Source: Progne subis subis (taxonomy: Eukaryota > Chordata > Aves > Passeriformes > Hirundinidae). Taken from it: DNA of 64,000 nucleotides. The notes under the pieces are model-generated. The model saw nothing but the letters and a program-made list of their open reading frames with translations, ran no database searches and was not told the DNA's origin. A program made the translations under genes and the position numbers. This document shows, one piece after another, positions 25,864 through 37,538 of the stretch (within the stretch, counting starts at the first letter, position 1; every line of letters begins with the position of its first letter). Location: positions 51,021 through 115,020 of the forward strand of contig JAKJHU010000834.1 of the NCBI GenBank assembly GCA_022316685.1, read 5' to 3'.

Positions 25864-26704
25864 TGTCTTGGTTTTGAAAGACAGTTGTCTGCCAGGAGAA
25901 TTTAGAGCCTCCCTTAGAATGGAGACAATGGAGAATGTAAACACCTTCCCTCCAAATTATTTTAATTTTGTAATTAAGGGCTTTCTGGCAAAGATATGGG
26001 AATAAGAGTAACAGTTCTTCACTAGGAATATTAAAAAAGGGAAAATACAAATGTAGTAGTACCAAAAACAAAACAAAAAAAAAGAACAAAACAACACAAA
26101 ACAAAAAAAACAAAACAAAACAAAAAACAAAAAACAAAACAAAAACAAAAAACAAACAAACAAAAAAAACCACAAGCAGGGAAGCAAAAAAAAAAAATCC
26201 TGGAGAAACCCTGACAGTCAGGGATACGACCTGACACCCTGTTAGTCAGGGTGTTGAAAGCAGTCCAGATAAATCCTCCTGGAGTAACAGACGTGGTTCT
26301 GTGTAGTAGAGACGGTCCTGTAGAAAATCCAGTGGTGACGAGATGGATCCGGTCTTCCTCCAGGCATCCAGTGGAAAAACCGGATACCTTGTGTCCTTCA
26401 GTCCCAGTTTTTATCTATCTAGGAACAGCTGGCTCCTCCCCCACTGTGTGGAGCATCTCACAATGGGATGATGGAATGTGTCATGTCATTGGTGGGCCCT
26501 AAAGGCCCATTATCAGAAGATGTCCCTCTGGAGGATGGAGGGGTGGTGAAAGAGGTAAGAAACACTGCCCCACCTGGTTTTAATGGCTGGGCCATTATCA
26601 GGAGGCATCTGCCCCCCGCCCCCCTGGAGTTACAAGAGAAGGACAAAACATATCCCCAGCCGATTAAATAGAAAGCACTTTTTTTTGTTACGTAACCCAA
26701 GACA
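25864..26704 (-). mobile_element. solo LTR, family A, with internal A-rich expansion
   Basis: Third copy of the TGTCTTGG...CCAAGACA family, reverse orientation, 841 bp. It is longer than its relatives mainly because a short A-rich tract inside the LTR has grown into an AAAAC-type array (about 26066-26190). Flanking pentamers are GGTAG and GATAA, so the duplication is either decayed or lost. The body aligns well with 3987-4703 and, reversed, with 41039-41807. Confidence 0.84.
26066..26190. repeat. AAAAC-type microsatellite inside an LTR
   Basis: An irregular array of A-runs separated by single C residues. The equivalent place in the copy at 3987 holds only a short AAACAAACACACA tract, so this is a local expansion after insertion. 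Confidence 0.85.
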
Positions 26705-27980
26705 GATAATTCAAAACTAAGAGCAAAGCCTCATCTTAATAAATGATCTTGTTATCATCAAATGGTGAGTTAAGACCTTCTTCCCTTAATTCCTGAGTTG
26801 AAATTATTTGTATGGGTTAACCTGAACCATAAGAATCTCTGATGAAGTCAACATTACTATCTCTTCTGTGGTTCAATTTCCTTTATGATCTCCACAGTAC
26901 ACACCAAGGACGATTTTAAAGTCCAGATTTTAAAACTGAACACATTTAATTTATATCTCTATAGTAAACAGAGATGTTTTACTTCTTGAATTTGCAAGAA
27001 GCAGAACGAATCTGAAATCATTATAATTCAAAAATTCATTGGATGTACCATGGGAGTGGTCCTTGTTTGTGACCTGCCTCAATGCAGAGTACTGCAGCCT
27101 TGAACAGAAACAGAACTATTTATACTTCGAGGAAGAATGCTTGGGAATATCTAATGGGGAGAATACAACAGTCAGAAAATATTGCTAAGTGACTTGCTGC
27201 TGTCCTTTACGTTTTTTCTCTCCTTTCTTCTCTTCATTCTCCCACTGTCTCTCATATCTGCTCATTTCCTTGATTTAGTTTGCTGTAGCTATTTAGATCC
27301 AGACCAGAGAGAAGCTGCGGACATTCATGTTTTGAGGTTACTTTGAAACAAAATCTTAAATGCTCACCTATGCATTAATCCTCAATTTTGAAACATGTGT
27401 GATAACCTGAAATGGCCCAGATCTATTCTCCATTAGTATCTATCAGAACTATTTTCTCTCTTCTTGTTTATATATCTGTTTGTGTCTATAACTCTCAGGG
27501 ATTAGCCTAAGCCTAGGGTAGCAAGGAGTTTTAATTAAAATAAGATTGAGTAGACCAATGAACTGTAACAGAAAATCCTTGTGAACTAAGAGCAATAGTA
27601 AACCTGAATAAGCTTTTTCCCATTTTAAAAAAGAATGGATTTACTTTTATCACTGATCTTTGCTTTTAGAGCACATAGAATGTTTCTTTATTATGCTTTA
27701 CTTATTATAATTTATTTCAAAACTCAAAATGTTTTGATCATTCTCTGGAAGGCTGAATATTTGAAGCCCCATATGTCACCTCTGTCATCTGTAAAATTGT
27801 ATTTCTTTGTTCAGGCCCGTGAAAAGGCAAATAAAATATGTGTTTCTAAGGCTATGCAAGGCTAGGTCTATTGTACAAGTGTAACAACTAAAGTGTAATA
27901 TATTCCTTCTTATTCAAATAGTTACAAGGCTAGAAATTCCTGTCACAGTACATCCTTAAGTCAAAATCTAGAAATACAAA

Positions 27981-27986
27981 AACACG

Positions 27987-28033
<47 letters not shown>

Positions 28034-28042
28034 ATACACACC
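27981..28042. repeat. CA dinucleotide microsatellite
   Basis: About 30 CA units with a few interruptions (CG, TA), followed by a 17-base A tract. Confidence 0.95.
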
Positions 28043-31000
28043 AAAAAAAAAAAAAAAAATTTTAAGAAGTTTCTGTAGGTGGTGACAACAGCCTCAGGTC
28101 TCTTCTTCTTCCTGTATGTATCTCTATCTACCACTCTACATAAGATAATTATGCAATAACATGATGATAGACTTTCAAAGTAAGAGAAGTAAGAGTTATT
28201 CAGCCATCTCAAGGCAAGCCAGGGTTGGTTTTCTATTCACCAAGCTTTTATACAAACTATTTTTAATCAATTTCTGTTGTCTGCAGTTTTTTAAATCATG
28301 AGTTCTGGATCACTAAACTCAGAAATTAAGTAAGTCAATGACAGTAGGAAGATGTGGACTCACAGTTCTCCCCTACAGAATGAATAGGAACACCTTGGCC
28401 TATTCTTCAGCAGTGCAGTGGGATCAAATAATAAGTGTTTTAAAAAGAAATCACAAAATATGTTCCATCTGGGATAAATAATCCTATTTTAGCTCAAGGA
28501 TCCTTCTTGTGAATGCAATTTCATTCTCCAGGAAACACTACTGAGCTGGTTTTTTCCTGCAAAAGATGTCTGTTTTCTTTTAAACAATACAGATTTTATG
28601 AATTCATATTTGTAAGCAGCAAGTTGTATCCGTTTCTGATTTTCATTTTTGTAACCAGTGAACTTTGTTATTTATCAAATGTCACTTTCATTTTTCTCAA
28701 GTTAAAATGGGTCTCTGCCTTTAGCATAGGAGACCCTGTTACCAGACAGCTGTACCTTCTGCAGGATGTCAAGCAATACAAGTTGGTATAGCACTTTACA
28801 GCTTTTCTGTCATTTGTGCAGGCACAAATTATTAAGGAGTATCAGACTTAGTAAGGTTTTGAAATCATTGATCAGCAGCATGTTGATTAAAAAACACTTT
28901 GCACTTGATAACATAGTCCCCACACACTGGTTTAGATATCATAAAATTTACTCTGATGTAGGGGTTGGTGATAAAGAACGGAACTGTGATTCTGGAGGGA
29001 ACTGGTAGGAGAAACAGATTGACCAAATCAACAGGAAAATAATTATTGCCCTTACTACTAATGATATAAAGTAATAACTGTATTTCAGGCACAGTTTTAC
29101 TGCTTTCTGGTCCTCCCAAGAATCCTTACTTTATATGCAAAGTGAGTTTTATCTCTTTTGATAAATACACATTGTGGAATGCAAACTGCCCTTGATTTTT
29201 TAACCCAAGAAAAAATATCTATCTTCAAAATATTCTGGAATTCCATTTGTTTCCTCAGTAATCTGTGAAATTCCATGTTCTTATTCTTGAAAATTACAGA
29301 ATCCCATACCAGCTCACTCAGGAAACCTCTAGACAAGAGCAACTGCAGTATTTCCTTCGGAATTTAATATATAATCAGGAAAAAAAAATCATATGGGGTC
29401 CTATTAAAATAGTTATTTCTTTGAGAACTCATCATACACGTAGATCTGAACATAAAAATGACAAGACTTTCGTTTTCCTTTTACAATTCAAACTAAAGGT
29501 TTTATCCTTCATTAAAATATTTACTATTAATAACAAAATTTTCATCCTTTTTTCTCTGGATATGCTCAGATTTGGTCATACTGATTTCAAGACCCAGTGG
29601 CAAAGACTATGGGACATTTGTATTATAGGTTCAGTTAGAAGTTGGTCATATCATTACACAGGGAATCCAAATGGATTTCAGCTGGCCCATTAGTATAACA
29701 ACACATGTTTGATGCCTTTACTAATATGAAAGAAAGTAAGAGAATTCTTAGACAAGCACATTTGTTTGCACATTTAAAATGGCTTTAGGTTTTTGAAGAT
29801 TTTTATTGGCCCACAGTCAGAATTTGAGAACCATCTTGATCTGAACTTCTAAGATATTTCAGTGAAATTAAAGAATGCATCAAGAATCAGTTAATCTTGA
29901 ACACCTTTGAGAAGTTAGACAGCTTTTTTTTTTTTTTTTTTTAAAAGCTACTATCCACTGAGATACATCTTTGAGTTCTTAACCAATTGGTAGGCATAAA
30001 CTTTATTTACTCAGTAATATTTGGACTGAAAGAGTGAGCATCCAAAGTTACCTTTCATTTTGAAACTGCTTTTCAATATATACATAAAAAAGCCCTCCTT
30101 CCAGATACACCTTTGCACCATGCCTGGGAAACTTCCCTTTGCAGCCCCATAAAGCCCATCTACCACATGAAGTGTTCTGAAAACCGTGACTTTTAGGAGC
30201 ACTCGTGCACTCCTTGCAAATTTATTTCTCCATATTTCTCCTTTGTCAGTAGCCGCACACACAAACACTACTCCACAAAATATGTGGCAATGGAAATTAT
30301 ATTCAAAAGGAGTAAACTAGTGCTAAGAAGCTAAATCTTCACTAAATGTCTCTGCTGTGTTTAGATGTTTGGTGGTGCACTAGCCTCAAAATTTAACAAT
30401 GTAACAAGAAAAAAAAAAAAACAAGCCAACTTTCTGTCACTAGGATAAATGTGCTGTTTCTTTCTTTATACTTTGTTTTTGGATAACTAATGCAGTTCAC
30501 TGTGGGAAACCGAAAGTCTGTAAGGCATACAGCCTCATTACTCTTTTCCATTGAGTAACATGGACTGAAATTCCACTCTCTATATAAACACTAAAATACC
30601 AGAAATGCCACTGATGAAGAAGCTTATCCCATCCTGAGTTTTACAGTGTCTGTCTGACTGGTTTGTCAAACAGATTTGCAGAATAAGCGGAAAGCAGAAC
30701 AGTTTTGATGCCAAATTTCTCAAAAGAGCAGTCAAAATGTAGGGATGTGAAATAAATCAATCCTAACTTTTCCCTTTCCATTTTCCCCCTTCTTTTCCAA
30801 CTCTTTGGCACATTTATATCTCCTGAGCAGATTAAGTTACAGATTCCTCTGTTTACAGGAGAGGAAAATCTAAACTTTTCCACATAGAAAGGACCTTTTG
30901 CTGTCTGCAAATGAAGTGTATGTGACATAGTTGGTTTCTCCATCAGCGTGACTTTAGACTAGCCTGAATTTTATGAGTATTTTTTATATTGTAGTATTTG

Positions 31001-32017
31001 CCAGAGGTTTCCAGTTTCCCTAATTATTGCAAACCTGGAAAGGAGAGGCAGACTTTCAAGATGGCTCAGAAGCTAGTCTCAATCTGTGAAGGGAATGTCT
31101 CCAGTGTCTGGAAAAGTGGAAAGCGTCAGAAAGAAATAAAGGAATAAGTTGAGGAAACTTATGATTTTGTCACTTGAGATTGTCTGTCTAAAAAAATCAG
31201 TGTAGTATGTGCTTGCACACAGCAGGGTATTTTGTAATTGCACTAAGCTGAAAACAGAGCTTGTTTGGAAAGAGTTGTCTGGAACTTATGAAACATTAAA
31301 GTAGCCTTTGATTTTGTAAAACAAGGTAGAGGAGCTTAAATGCCATGACTTGAGAAAACTTTTAAGCAACCATGAGGTTGTGGAAAACTGTAGGATGGTT
31401 TATTCAGACTTGAAGCACGTAAAGCAGGAGAGGCACCAGTGGCATAAGTCAGGTAGCTGCCCTGGATGGCCTGGCTCTCTGTGCTGCGGAAAAGGGCACA
31501 GTAATCATCTTCTTCCTGACAGCTAGTGAGTGAAAGACTTTAGGGTAAACTCAGGTAAAGACATGGAAGAAGCATCTAATCCTGTAATAAATAGATTTAT
31601 TGAAAATGTTGTATGCATAGTGATGTCATACTTTATTCAGCGTGTACAAGATTCTTATGTGAATCTTTCTAATTTCCAATTATTTCCATTAATAAATTTT
31701 TTTTTTTTTTTTTTTTAAATTCATATGCAGGAATGTTTTCTAAAACTCTTTTCCTATACACCATAAAGTGAAATATTAATAACTATAGTTAAAATTATGA
31801 TGACTTCTAAAATTCATCTTCATAATGTTGACTGCACTGTAGCATAAAATTAATCACTGAGATCAGGAAAAAAGTGACTTTAAACAGGTAAAAACTACAA
31901 TGTGCCTGAGTCCCTTTTCTGCTTTGGGCTGGTTAAAATATTCCACTGTCAAGCTGGATAACTAAAGGCACAAAATGAAGTTTTACATCTTTTATAAAAG
32001 AGCTTTTCTTCTAAGAT

Positions 32018-32021
<4 letters not shown>

Positions 32022-32067
<46 letters not shown>
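32022..32067. repeat. poly(A) run of 46 bases
   Basis: Uninterrupted A46. There is no recognisable retroposed gene or SINE immediately upstream, so it may be a grown A tract rather than a retrogene tail. Its length may be imprecise in any assembly. Confidence 0.9.
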
Positions 32068-32069
<2 letters not shown>

Positions 32070-33089
32070 CAATCCATTGTAAGTAGCAGAATCTAGGATG
32101 CAGCAATTTTTATGCTGCAAGAGCACTGAGGTGGATGAAATGCTTTGCCTTCATGTGAGCCAGTGGTGGAAGTACAGACATAGAAACAAATGTCTGGGTA
32201 GCAGCAAAATCTGGATATACTCTAAAATTTCTCCATGATTAACAGCTTTGAAGAATTTTTGATTCTTTGCTGACAAAAGGAATTAAATTTAAGCAACTTA
32301 ACACAGATGTTTCTCTCTATTTTATCTTATACATTTTTCTTGTAGAAAGAAATATTAATGTTGGATAAAGGTTTGTGTGATTTAAGAAAAGAAAAAGTGA
32401 AAAAAATTTCATTCCTCTGAAATCCTTTCTCATCCACAGAACTAAGAAATCCAAGCCCACTAAGGCAGTATTATCACTCTAGGCTGTTATGGTCTAATAC
32501 AAGGAATTTTAGCGCTGAATTCCTGCACACACCCCCTGCCCCCCACTCCCCAACACCCACCCCACCTCAGTCTTAATGCATGATCTTTTGAAGATATCTC
32601 TGATTTTAATATTGAGGATGAAGATAGATTATGATATAGAAATACTTACAGGGTAAAAACCACCATCTATGAAATCAGACACAGGTTAACAAATGCTAGA
32701 AAGATACTGGTTTAATATATTTTAGGATACAACAAGCTATTGTATCAATTCCTTCAACTACAGTGATTTCTGCACACACCTTCCCCCCCCCACCCCCATC
32801 GAACAATTTAGAGATTTATTTGTCAGCAGGTTCACCACAGATAAGCTCATCTTAACATTTTGTCTCAGTACAGGGTTTTCCATGCTAATAAGTTGGCAAA
32901 CACTGATGACTTCCAACAATATACTTGACCTCTTACATGTTCTGTATTTTTGCTGTTGATGCTTTCCAGTTCAGCATGCATCACTGAAGTTATAAACAAA
33001 GCAGAAAGGATGCACAGCAGGGCAGATAGCTAAATGGAATATTTAATCAAAACAAGAGATGTTCTTTTATGGTATTTGTGTTAGGTTTT

Positions 33090-35166
33090 TGTCCTGGTTT
33101 TGGTTGGGTGTCATGGGTTAGTACAGTTTGGTTTTTTATTTATAGAAGAGTGTAGAATAATTCTCCAGGTTAGGACCTGGGAATTGCTTTAGAAAAGACA
33201 GAGACCTATCACAGAGTTAGTTGGAATGTTGGTATCTGTTCTGACCACTGAAATTGTTGGCTACAACTTTGGGAAGTACCATATAAAACCCCTTGATTTC
33301 CTGTAGGTGGGTCCTTTTTCTTCTTCTTCTTTTGGCCAGAGAGAGAGACAGGTAACATCGAGCTGGGCCTGCTGCTCCCTGCTTTTGGAGGGAAGCTGGC
33401 CTGAGGCCTGGCTGGATTCCATCGGCTCCTGGAGAGGGGGAAGGAGAGGTTGCTGTTTTACAACAGCTACTTTCTTCAGACTTCCCTGGAGCAGGGAGAG
33501 ATCTCTGCTGGGCCCCTGATAAGAGCTATGGGCACCATTTGGGCTGAGGCCACCCCAATTTACACCGAGGGGTGAGCTGAGAAGGCATTTATGATCTTGC
33601 CTGGTTTTTGTGATTCTGGCCTCCAATCTCTGATGTTTCTTTGAGTTCTTCCTCCCTCATCAGTTCGGCCTTGAACATCTGACACCATGAGCTACAGAGA
33701 GAGAGGCAAAGACTCCGAGCAGATTTAACACTTTCCTAGCAACATGAAGCTTCCAGAGCTTAGCCCCTCTCTGAGAGAGTAAGAAAGGACAGAGTGAACA
33801 TAAAGAACAACAGGATGAAGTCAGTAAAGCAAGAGTGAAAAGACTATTGGGACAGAGGGTTGAAGAGTTGGTTGTTCTATTCTTACTTGAGCCATAGAAA
33901 TGAACTCTATATTTAGAGCATTCCTTTAAATCATGGGAAAGATATGCATTTGGGGAGTTGATTGTTTTAAATTGTGTGTGGATTTGAGCAAAGGTGTTTG
34001 TGATGGACTAAGTAATATCCTATAAGATGCTTGAACAGAGATAAAGATGAGAAGCCCCTGTGCCAGTGAAGAAGTGAGAAGATATCTCTGTACCTTGAAG
34101 TGAAGAATCCTTTGCTTTGGAGTTACTCATCTGTAAAAGGTGACACTCCAGTATGCAAAAGTCTAAAACGCATGACCCATAAGCAGCTTGGGAAACTGCT
34201 CCTGGGAGGGTCACAAAGGCAGGTTTCTCTGGGCAGTTGTTTTTGTGACAGTTTAAAACCCACAAGAGAACTGTTCTAAGTTGTCAGTGGGATCCATGAC
34301 TCAAAAAGATACTCTTCCTCTAATGAATTGATGAAAGACTATTGTCAGATAATGAAACTGACTGAAAATTACAAGTTTTGTCTCTTTCTGTTGTTTTGTA
34401 AGAAAGTGAACAGTTTGTAAAGGGAGGGAAGAGTGTTTTTGAAGTTTCATTCTGTTCTAGGTTTTTTTCAACTTTTTTTTTCTATTCTTTCAGTGTATGT
34501 TAATAAACTATTTATTAATTTTAAAGTTAAACCTGCTTTGTTTTTTCTCCTAGTCTCTCTCCCACAAAAAAGTTAGTACTAAAACCAGAATTTAGTGAAT
34601 GTAAAACTACTACACTGGGGTAGGGTTAATTTTCTTCACAGTGGCTGGTATTTGTGCTGAACACAGGGTTGAAAATACAGAAATGTTTTTGTTATTGCTG
34701 AGCAGGGCTTACACAGAGCCAAGGCTGTTCTGCTTTTTGTACTACAGGAAGTTGAGGGTGCTTGGGAGATTGGGAGGAAAGACAGTAGGGACAGCTGACC
34801 CCAGCTGACCAAAGGGATACTCCATACCAAACAACGTCATGTTCAGTGTATAAAATAGGGAAAGAAACATAAAGGGGAGGGGGGACTTCAGCGTGATAGT
34901 GTTTGTCTTCTCAATTAGGCATTATGCATGGTGGGGCTCTGGTCTCCCAAAGATGGTTGAACACCTGCCTGCCCATGGGAAGAAGTGAATTAACTCCTTT
35001 TTTTGCTTTGCTTCTGTTGCAGCTTTTGCTTTCCCTATTAATCTGTCTTTATCCCAATCCATGAGTTTTCTAACTTTTGCTCTTCCAATTCTCTCTCCAA
35101 TCCCACTGGTGGGAGAGTGAATGAGCAGCTGCATAGGGCTGTGGTTAAAAAATTCCAGTAATGTAG
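33090..35166 (+). mobile_element. ERVL-like LTR, split by a nested LTR
   Basis: The left end TGTCCTGGTTTTGGTTGGG (33090-33108) and the resumed body from 34615 (GGGGTAGGGTTAATTTTC, then GACAGCTGACCCCAGCTGACC, CATACCAAACAACGTCATG, GTATAAAATAGGG, and the end near CTGTGGTTAAAAAATTCCA) together read like the widespread avian ERVL-type LTR I recall, which starts TGTCCTGGTTT and continues into GGGATAGAGTTAATT. The 1.5 kb between belongs to a different LTR inserted into it. The right end is degraded and no target duplication was identified. Boundaries are approximate. Confidence 0.7.
33109..34614 (+). mobile_element. LTR nested within the ERVL-like LTR
   Basis: The inserted segment begins TGTCATGGGTTAGTACAG and ends AAACTACTACA. 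It is flanked by TTGGG (33104-33108) and CTGGG (34615-34619), a 5-bp duplication with one mismatch. It has a TATA-like CATATAAAAC near 33281 and AATAAA near 34501, consistent with a + strand LTR. At about 1.5 kb it is long for an LTR and may include some internal or secondary sequence. No retroviral open frame was recognised. Confidence 0.6.
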
Positions 35167-35694
35167 AGGCATCAGAATTGGACAGGTTCAATATTTTACT
35201 TCAGATTCATAAATAGGGGAACTGAAATTATGCTGTGCATGCACATGCATATCTACAGTACATAGATGAAAGACAAACCTATGCCAACATACTGCAAAAC
35301 TTCCAAAATTGTGTCTTATTACACTGGCATTCTTTCAGCCAGTGAATGGCATAGTGTACAGGAGCCTTACAGCCTGATGGAATATATTTCTTTTCTCTTC
35401 AGAGATTTTCTTTTGTGGATGACTAGACCATCTTGTACAAAACCAGCATGCCTCACTGCAGTACAGCTGTGGGGCTCCTGCAGTTATTCTCACTTAACCA
35501 CAGTCCCCAAGGTGACATGACATTGGGGAAAATGGCAGGCAGTACCAAACCTGTTAAAAATATTGTCTCTGTTTAAAGAAACTTCAGTAACTTCTGAGAG
35601 CTAGGTACTGCTTTATTTACTTGGCCATAAGCTTCAGATACATAAATCATTTTTCTTCTTGGCACACATCTGTGCTTTGTATTTGTAGATCTGT
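35167..35694. other. intergenic, no gene recognised
   Basis: Short spacer between the ERVL-like LTR and the CR1 copy; nothing was recognised in it. Confidence 0.5.
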
Positions 35695-37230
35695 ATAACT
35701 CTATGGGGCATGAAGGAATTCATATAAGAATCTTCAAGGAGCTGGATGATATCTTTGCAAAACCTCAACTGATGATTTTTGAGCCGCCTTGGGAAACTGG
35801 AGCAGTCCCAGCTGACTGGAAACTGGCAAACATTGTTAAGAAGGACAAAAAAGATGATCCTGGAAACTACAGACTTGCCATTCTTACTTCTGTGTGTAGT
35901 AAAATCGTGGAAAAAATTATTCTGGGTAGTATTGAAAAAATACCTGGATAAAAATGAAGTAATTTGTCACAGTTTGGGCCAGGATACTTTCATAAGGGGA
36001 ACATCCTGCTTGTCAAATCTGATTTCTTTTTACAACAGAAGAACCCATCTAGTTGGTCTAGGAAAGCCAGCTGATGTAATCTTTTTAGATTTCAGCAAAA
36101 CTTTTGATACTATCTCTCACAAAATCCTTCTGGACATTCTAGAGTGTCCAGCACACAGCTGGGTACACACATCATGTGATGGGTGAACAAGTGGCTCATG
36201 GGTCAGGCACAAGAGGTTACAGTGAACGGGATGACATCAGCCTGGGAACCTGTCATTAGTGGTGCACCATCCTTGGCCCTGTGCTCTTCAACTGATCTTC
36301 ATTATCCACCTGAATGCAGGATTTGAAGGAATATTAAGTAAAGTTGTCAACACTAAATTGAGTAGAGCTGTTGACTCCCTGAAGGGCAGAGAAGCTCTGC
36401 ACAGAGACCTTGACAAATTGGAAGGCTGGGAAATCATCAACCATATGAAATTTAACATCTTTAGGGAAATATGTTGCATCTGAGTCAGTTCTGGATGTAC
36501 AAACACACTGTGGAATGAGAGACTGGAGAGCAGCCCTGTGGTAAGGGACCTGAGGGTCCTGGTCAGTGGCAAGTTGAACTTGAGTCAGCAGTGCCCTGGC
36601 AACCAGGAGGGCCAGCCCTGTCCTGGGGTGCATCAGGCACAGCATCACCAGCTGGGCAAGGGAGGGGATTGTCCCCTCTGCTCTGAGCTGGGGCAGCCTC
36701 ACCTCGAGTGCGGGGGGCAGTTTTGGGCAACACAATGTGAGATAGACATGAAACTGTTAGAGAGTGTCCAAAGGAGGGCAATGAGGATGGTGAAGGGCAT
36801 TGAGGGGAAGCTGTATGAGGAGTGGCTGAGGTCACTTGGTCTGTTTAGCCTGGAGAAAAAGAGACTGAGGGAAGATCCACTGTAATCTTCAACATCTTTG
36901 TTAGGGGAAGTAGAGGGACAGGGACTAATCTCTTTACTCTTGACCAGTGACGGGTCTTGGAGAAATTGCATGAAACTGAGTCAGGGGTGGTTTAGGCTGA
37001 ATATCAGGGAAAGGCTTTTCATCCATGTGGTGGTTGGGTACTGGAATAGGCTCCCCAGGGCAGTGGTCACAGCATCAGCCTGAGCGAGTTCAAGAAGCAT
37101 TTGGACAATGCTCTCAAGCACATGGTGTGACTCTTGGGATGTCCTGCAAAGGGTCAGGAGTTGGACTTGATGAACCTGATGGGTCCCTTCCAACACAGCA
37201 TATTCTGTGATTCTGTGATTCTATATAATT
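35695..37230 (+). mobile_element. CR1 LINE, 5'-truncated, degraded reverse transcriptase
   Basis: A 5'-truncated CR1 non-LTR retrotransposon. The first part encodes pieces of the ORF2 reverse transcriptase: GIHIRIFKEL, a KLANIVKKDKKDDPGNYR block and, after a frame change, ADVIFLDFSKTFDTISHK, which contains the RT-A motif. The remainder is the characteristic G+C-richer CR1 3' region, ending in TTCTGTGATTCTGTGATTCT. Several stops and frame changes mean it is dead. The 5' boundary is approximate because the sequence fades. Confidence 0.9.
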
Positions 37231-37439
37231 AGCAGTCCCTTAAAAAACAGAACAAAAGATAAAGGTAGATAGGTATCTTAGTGGACATCTTTACTACAAA
37301 AGTTGCTCTCTACTAGAATTAGAAAATATCTAGGGATATAAGGTGACATAAATAATTGTTCTTTCTAACTTTTCATACTCATTTTCACAGCTGTCATTTT
37401 TATATGTACCAAAGGTCTTTGGTTTTGAGTGTTTTCTGT
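37231..37439. other. short intergenic spacer
   Basis: A+T-rich sequence between the CR1 3' end and a microsatellite; no feature recognised. Confidence 0.5.
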
Positions 37440-37538
37440 TTGTTTGGTTTGGTTTGGTTTGGTTTGGTTTGGTTTGGTTTGGTTTGGTTTGGTTTGGTTT
37501 GGTTTGGTTGGTTTGTTTGTTTGTTTGTTTGTTTGTTT
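37440..37538 (+). repeat. GGTTT pentanucleotide microsatellite with GTTT tail
   Basis: About 13 GGTTT units followed by about seven GTTT units. This is the purest of four such arrays in the window. Confidence 0.95.

Larger units (their letters stand above)
26705..33089. other. intergenic, no gene recognised
   Basis: About 6.4 kb of A+T-rich DNA containing a CA array (27981-28042), poly(T) tracts near 29924-29942 and 31697-31716, and a 46-base poly(A) run at 32022-32067. No open frame with recognisable domains was found. Confidence 0.5.

Noticed and set aside
25957..26237. Phe/Leu/Cys-rich - strand open frames
   Set aside because: Translation of the A-rich microsatellite inside an LTR.
27981..28042. 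Long - strand Val/Cys-rich frame across the CA array
   Set aside because: Translation of a dinucleotide repeat; not a gene.
27961..28045. CRISPR-like or satellite array
   Set aside because: Simple dinucleotide repeat without spacers; the window is vertebrate nuclear DNA.
29265..29693. 142-codon + strand open frame
   Set aside because: No motif recognised; A+T-rich background and no supporting signals.
31394..31480. Weak similarity to the poly(A)-signal region of LTR family B (GATGGTTTATT)
   Set aside because: Only a short stretch resembles the LTR and no ends or flanks were found.
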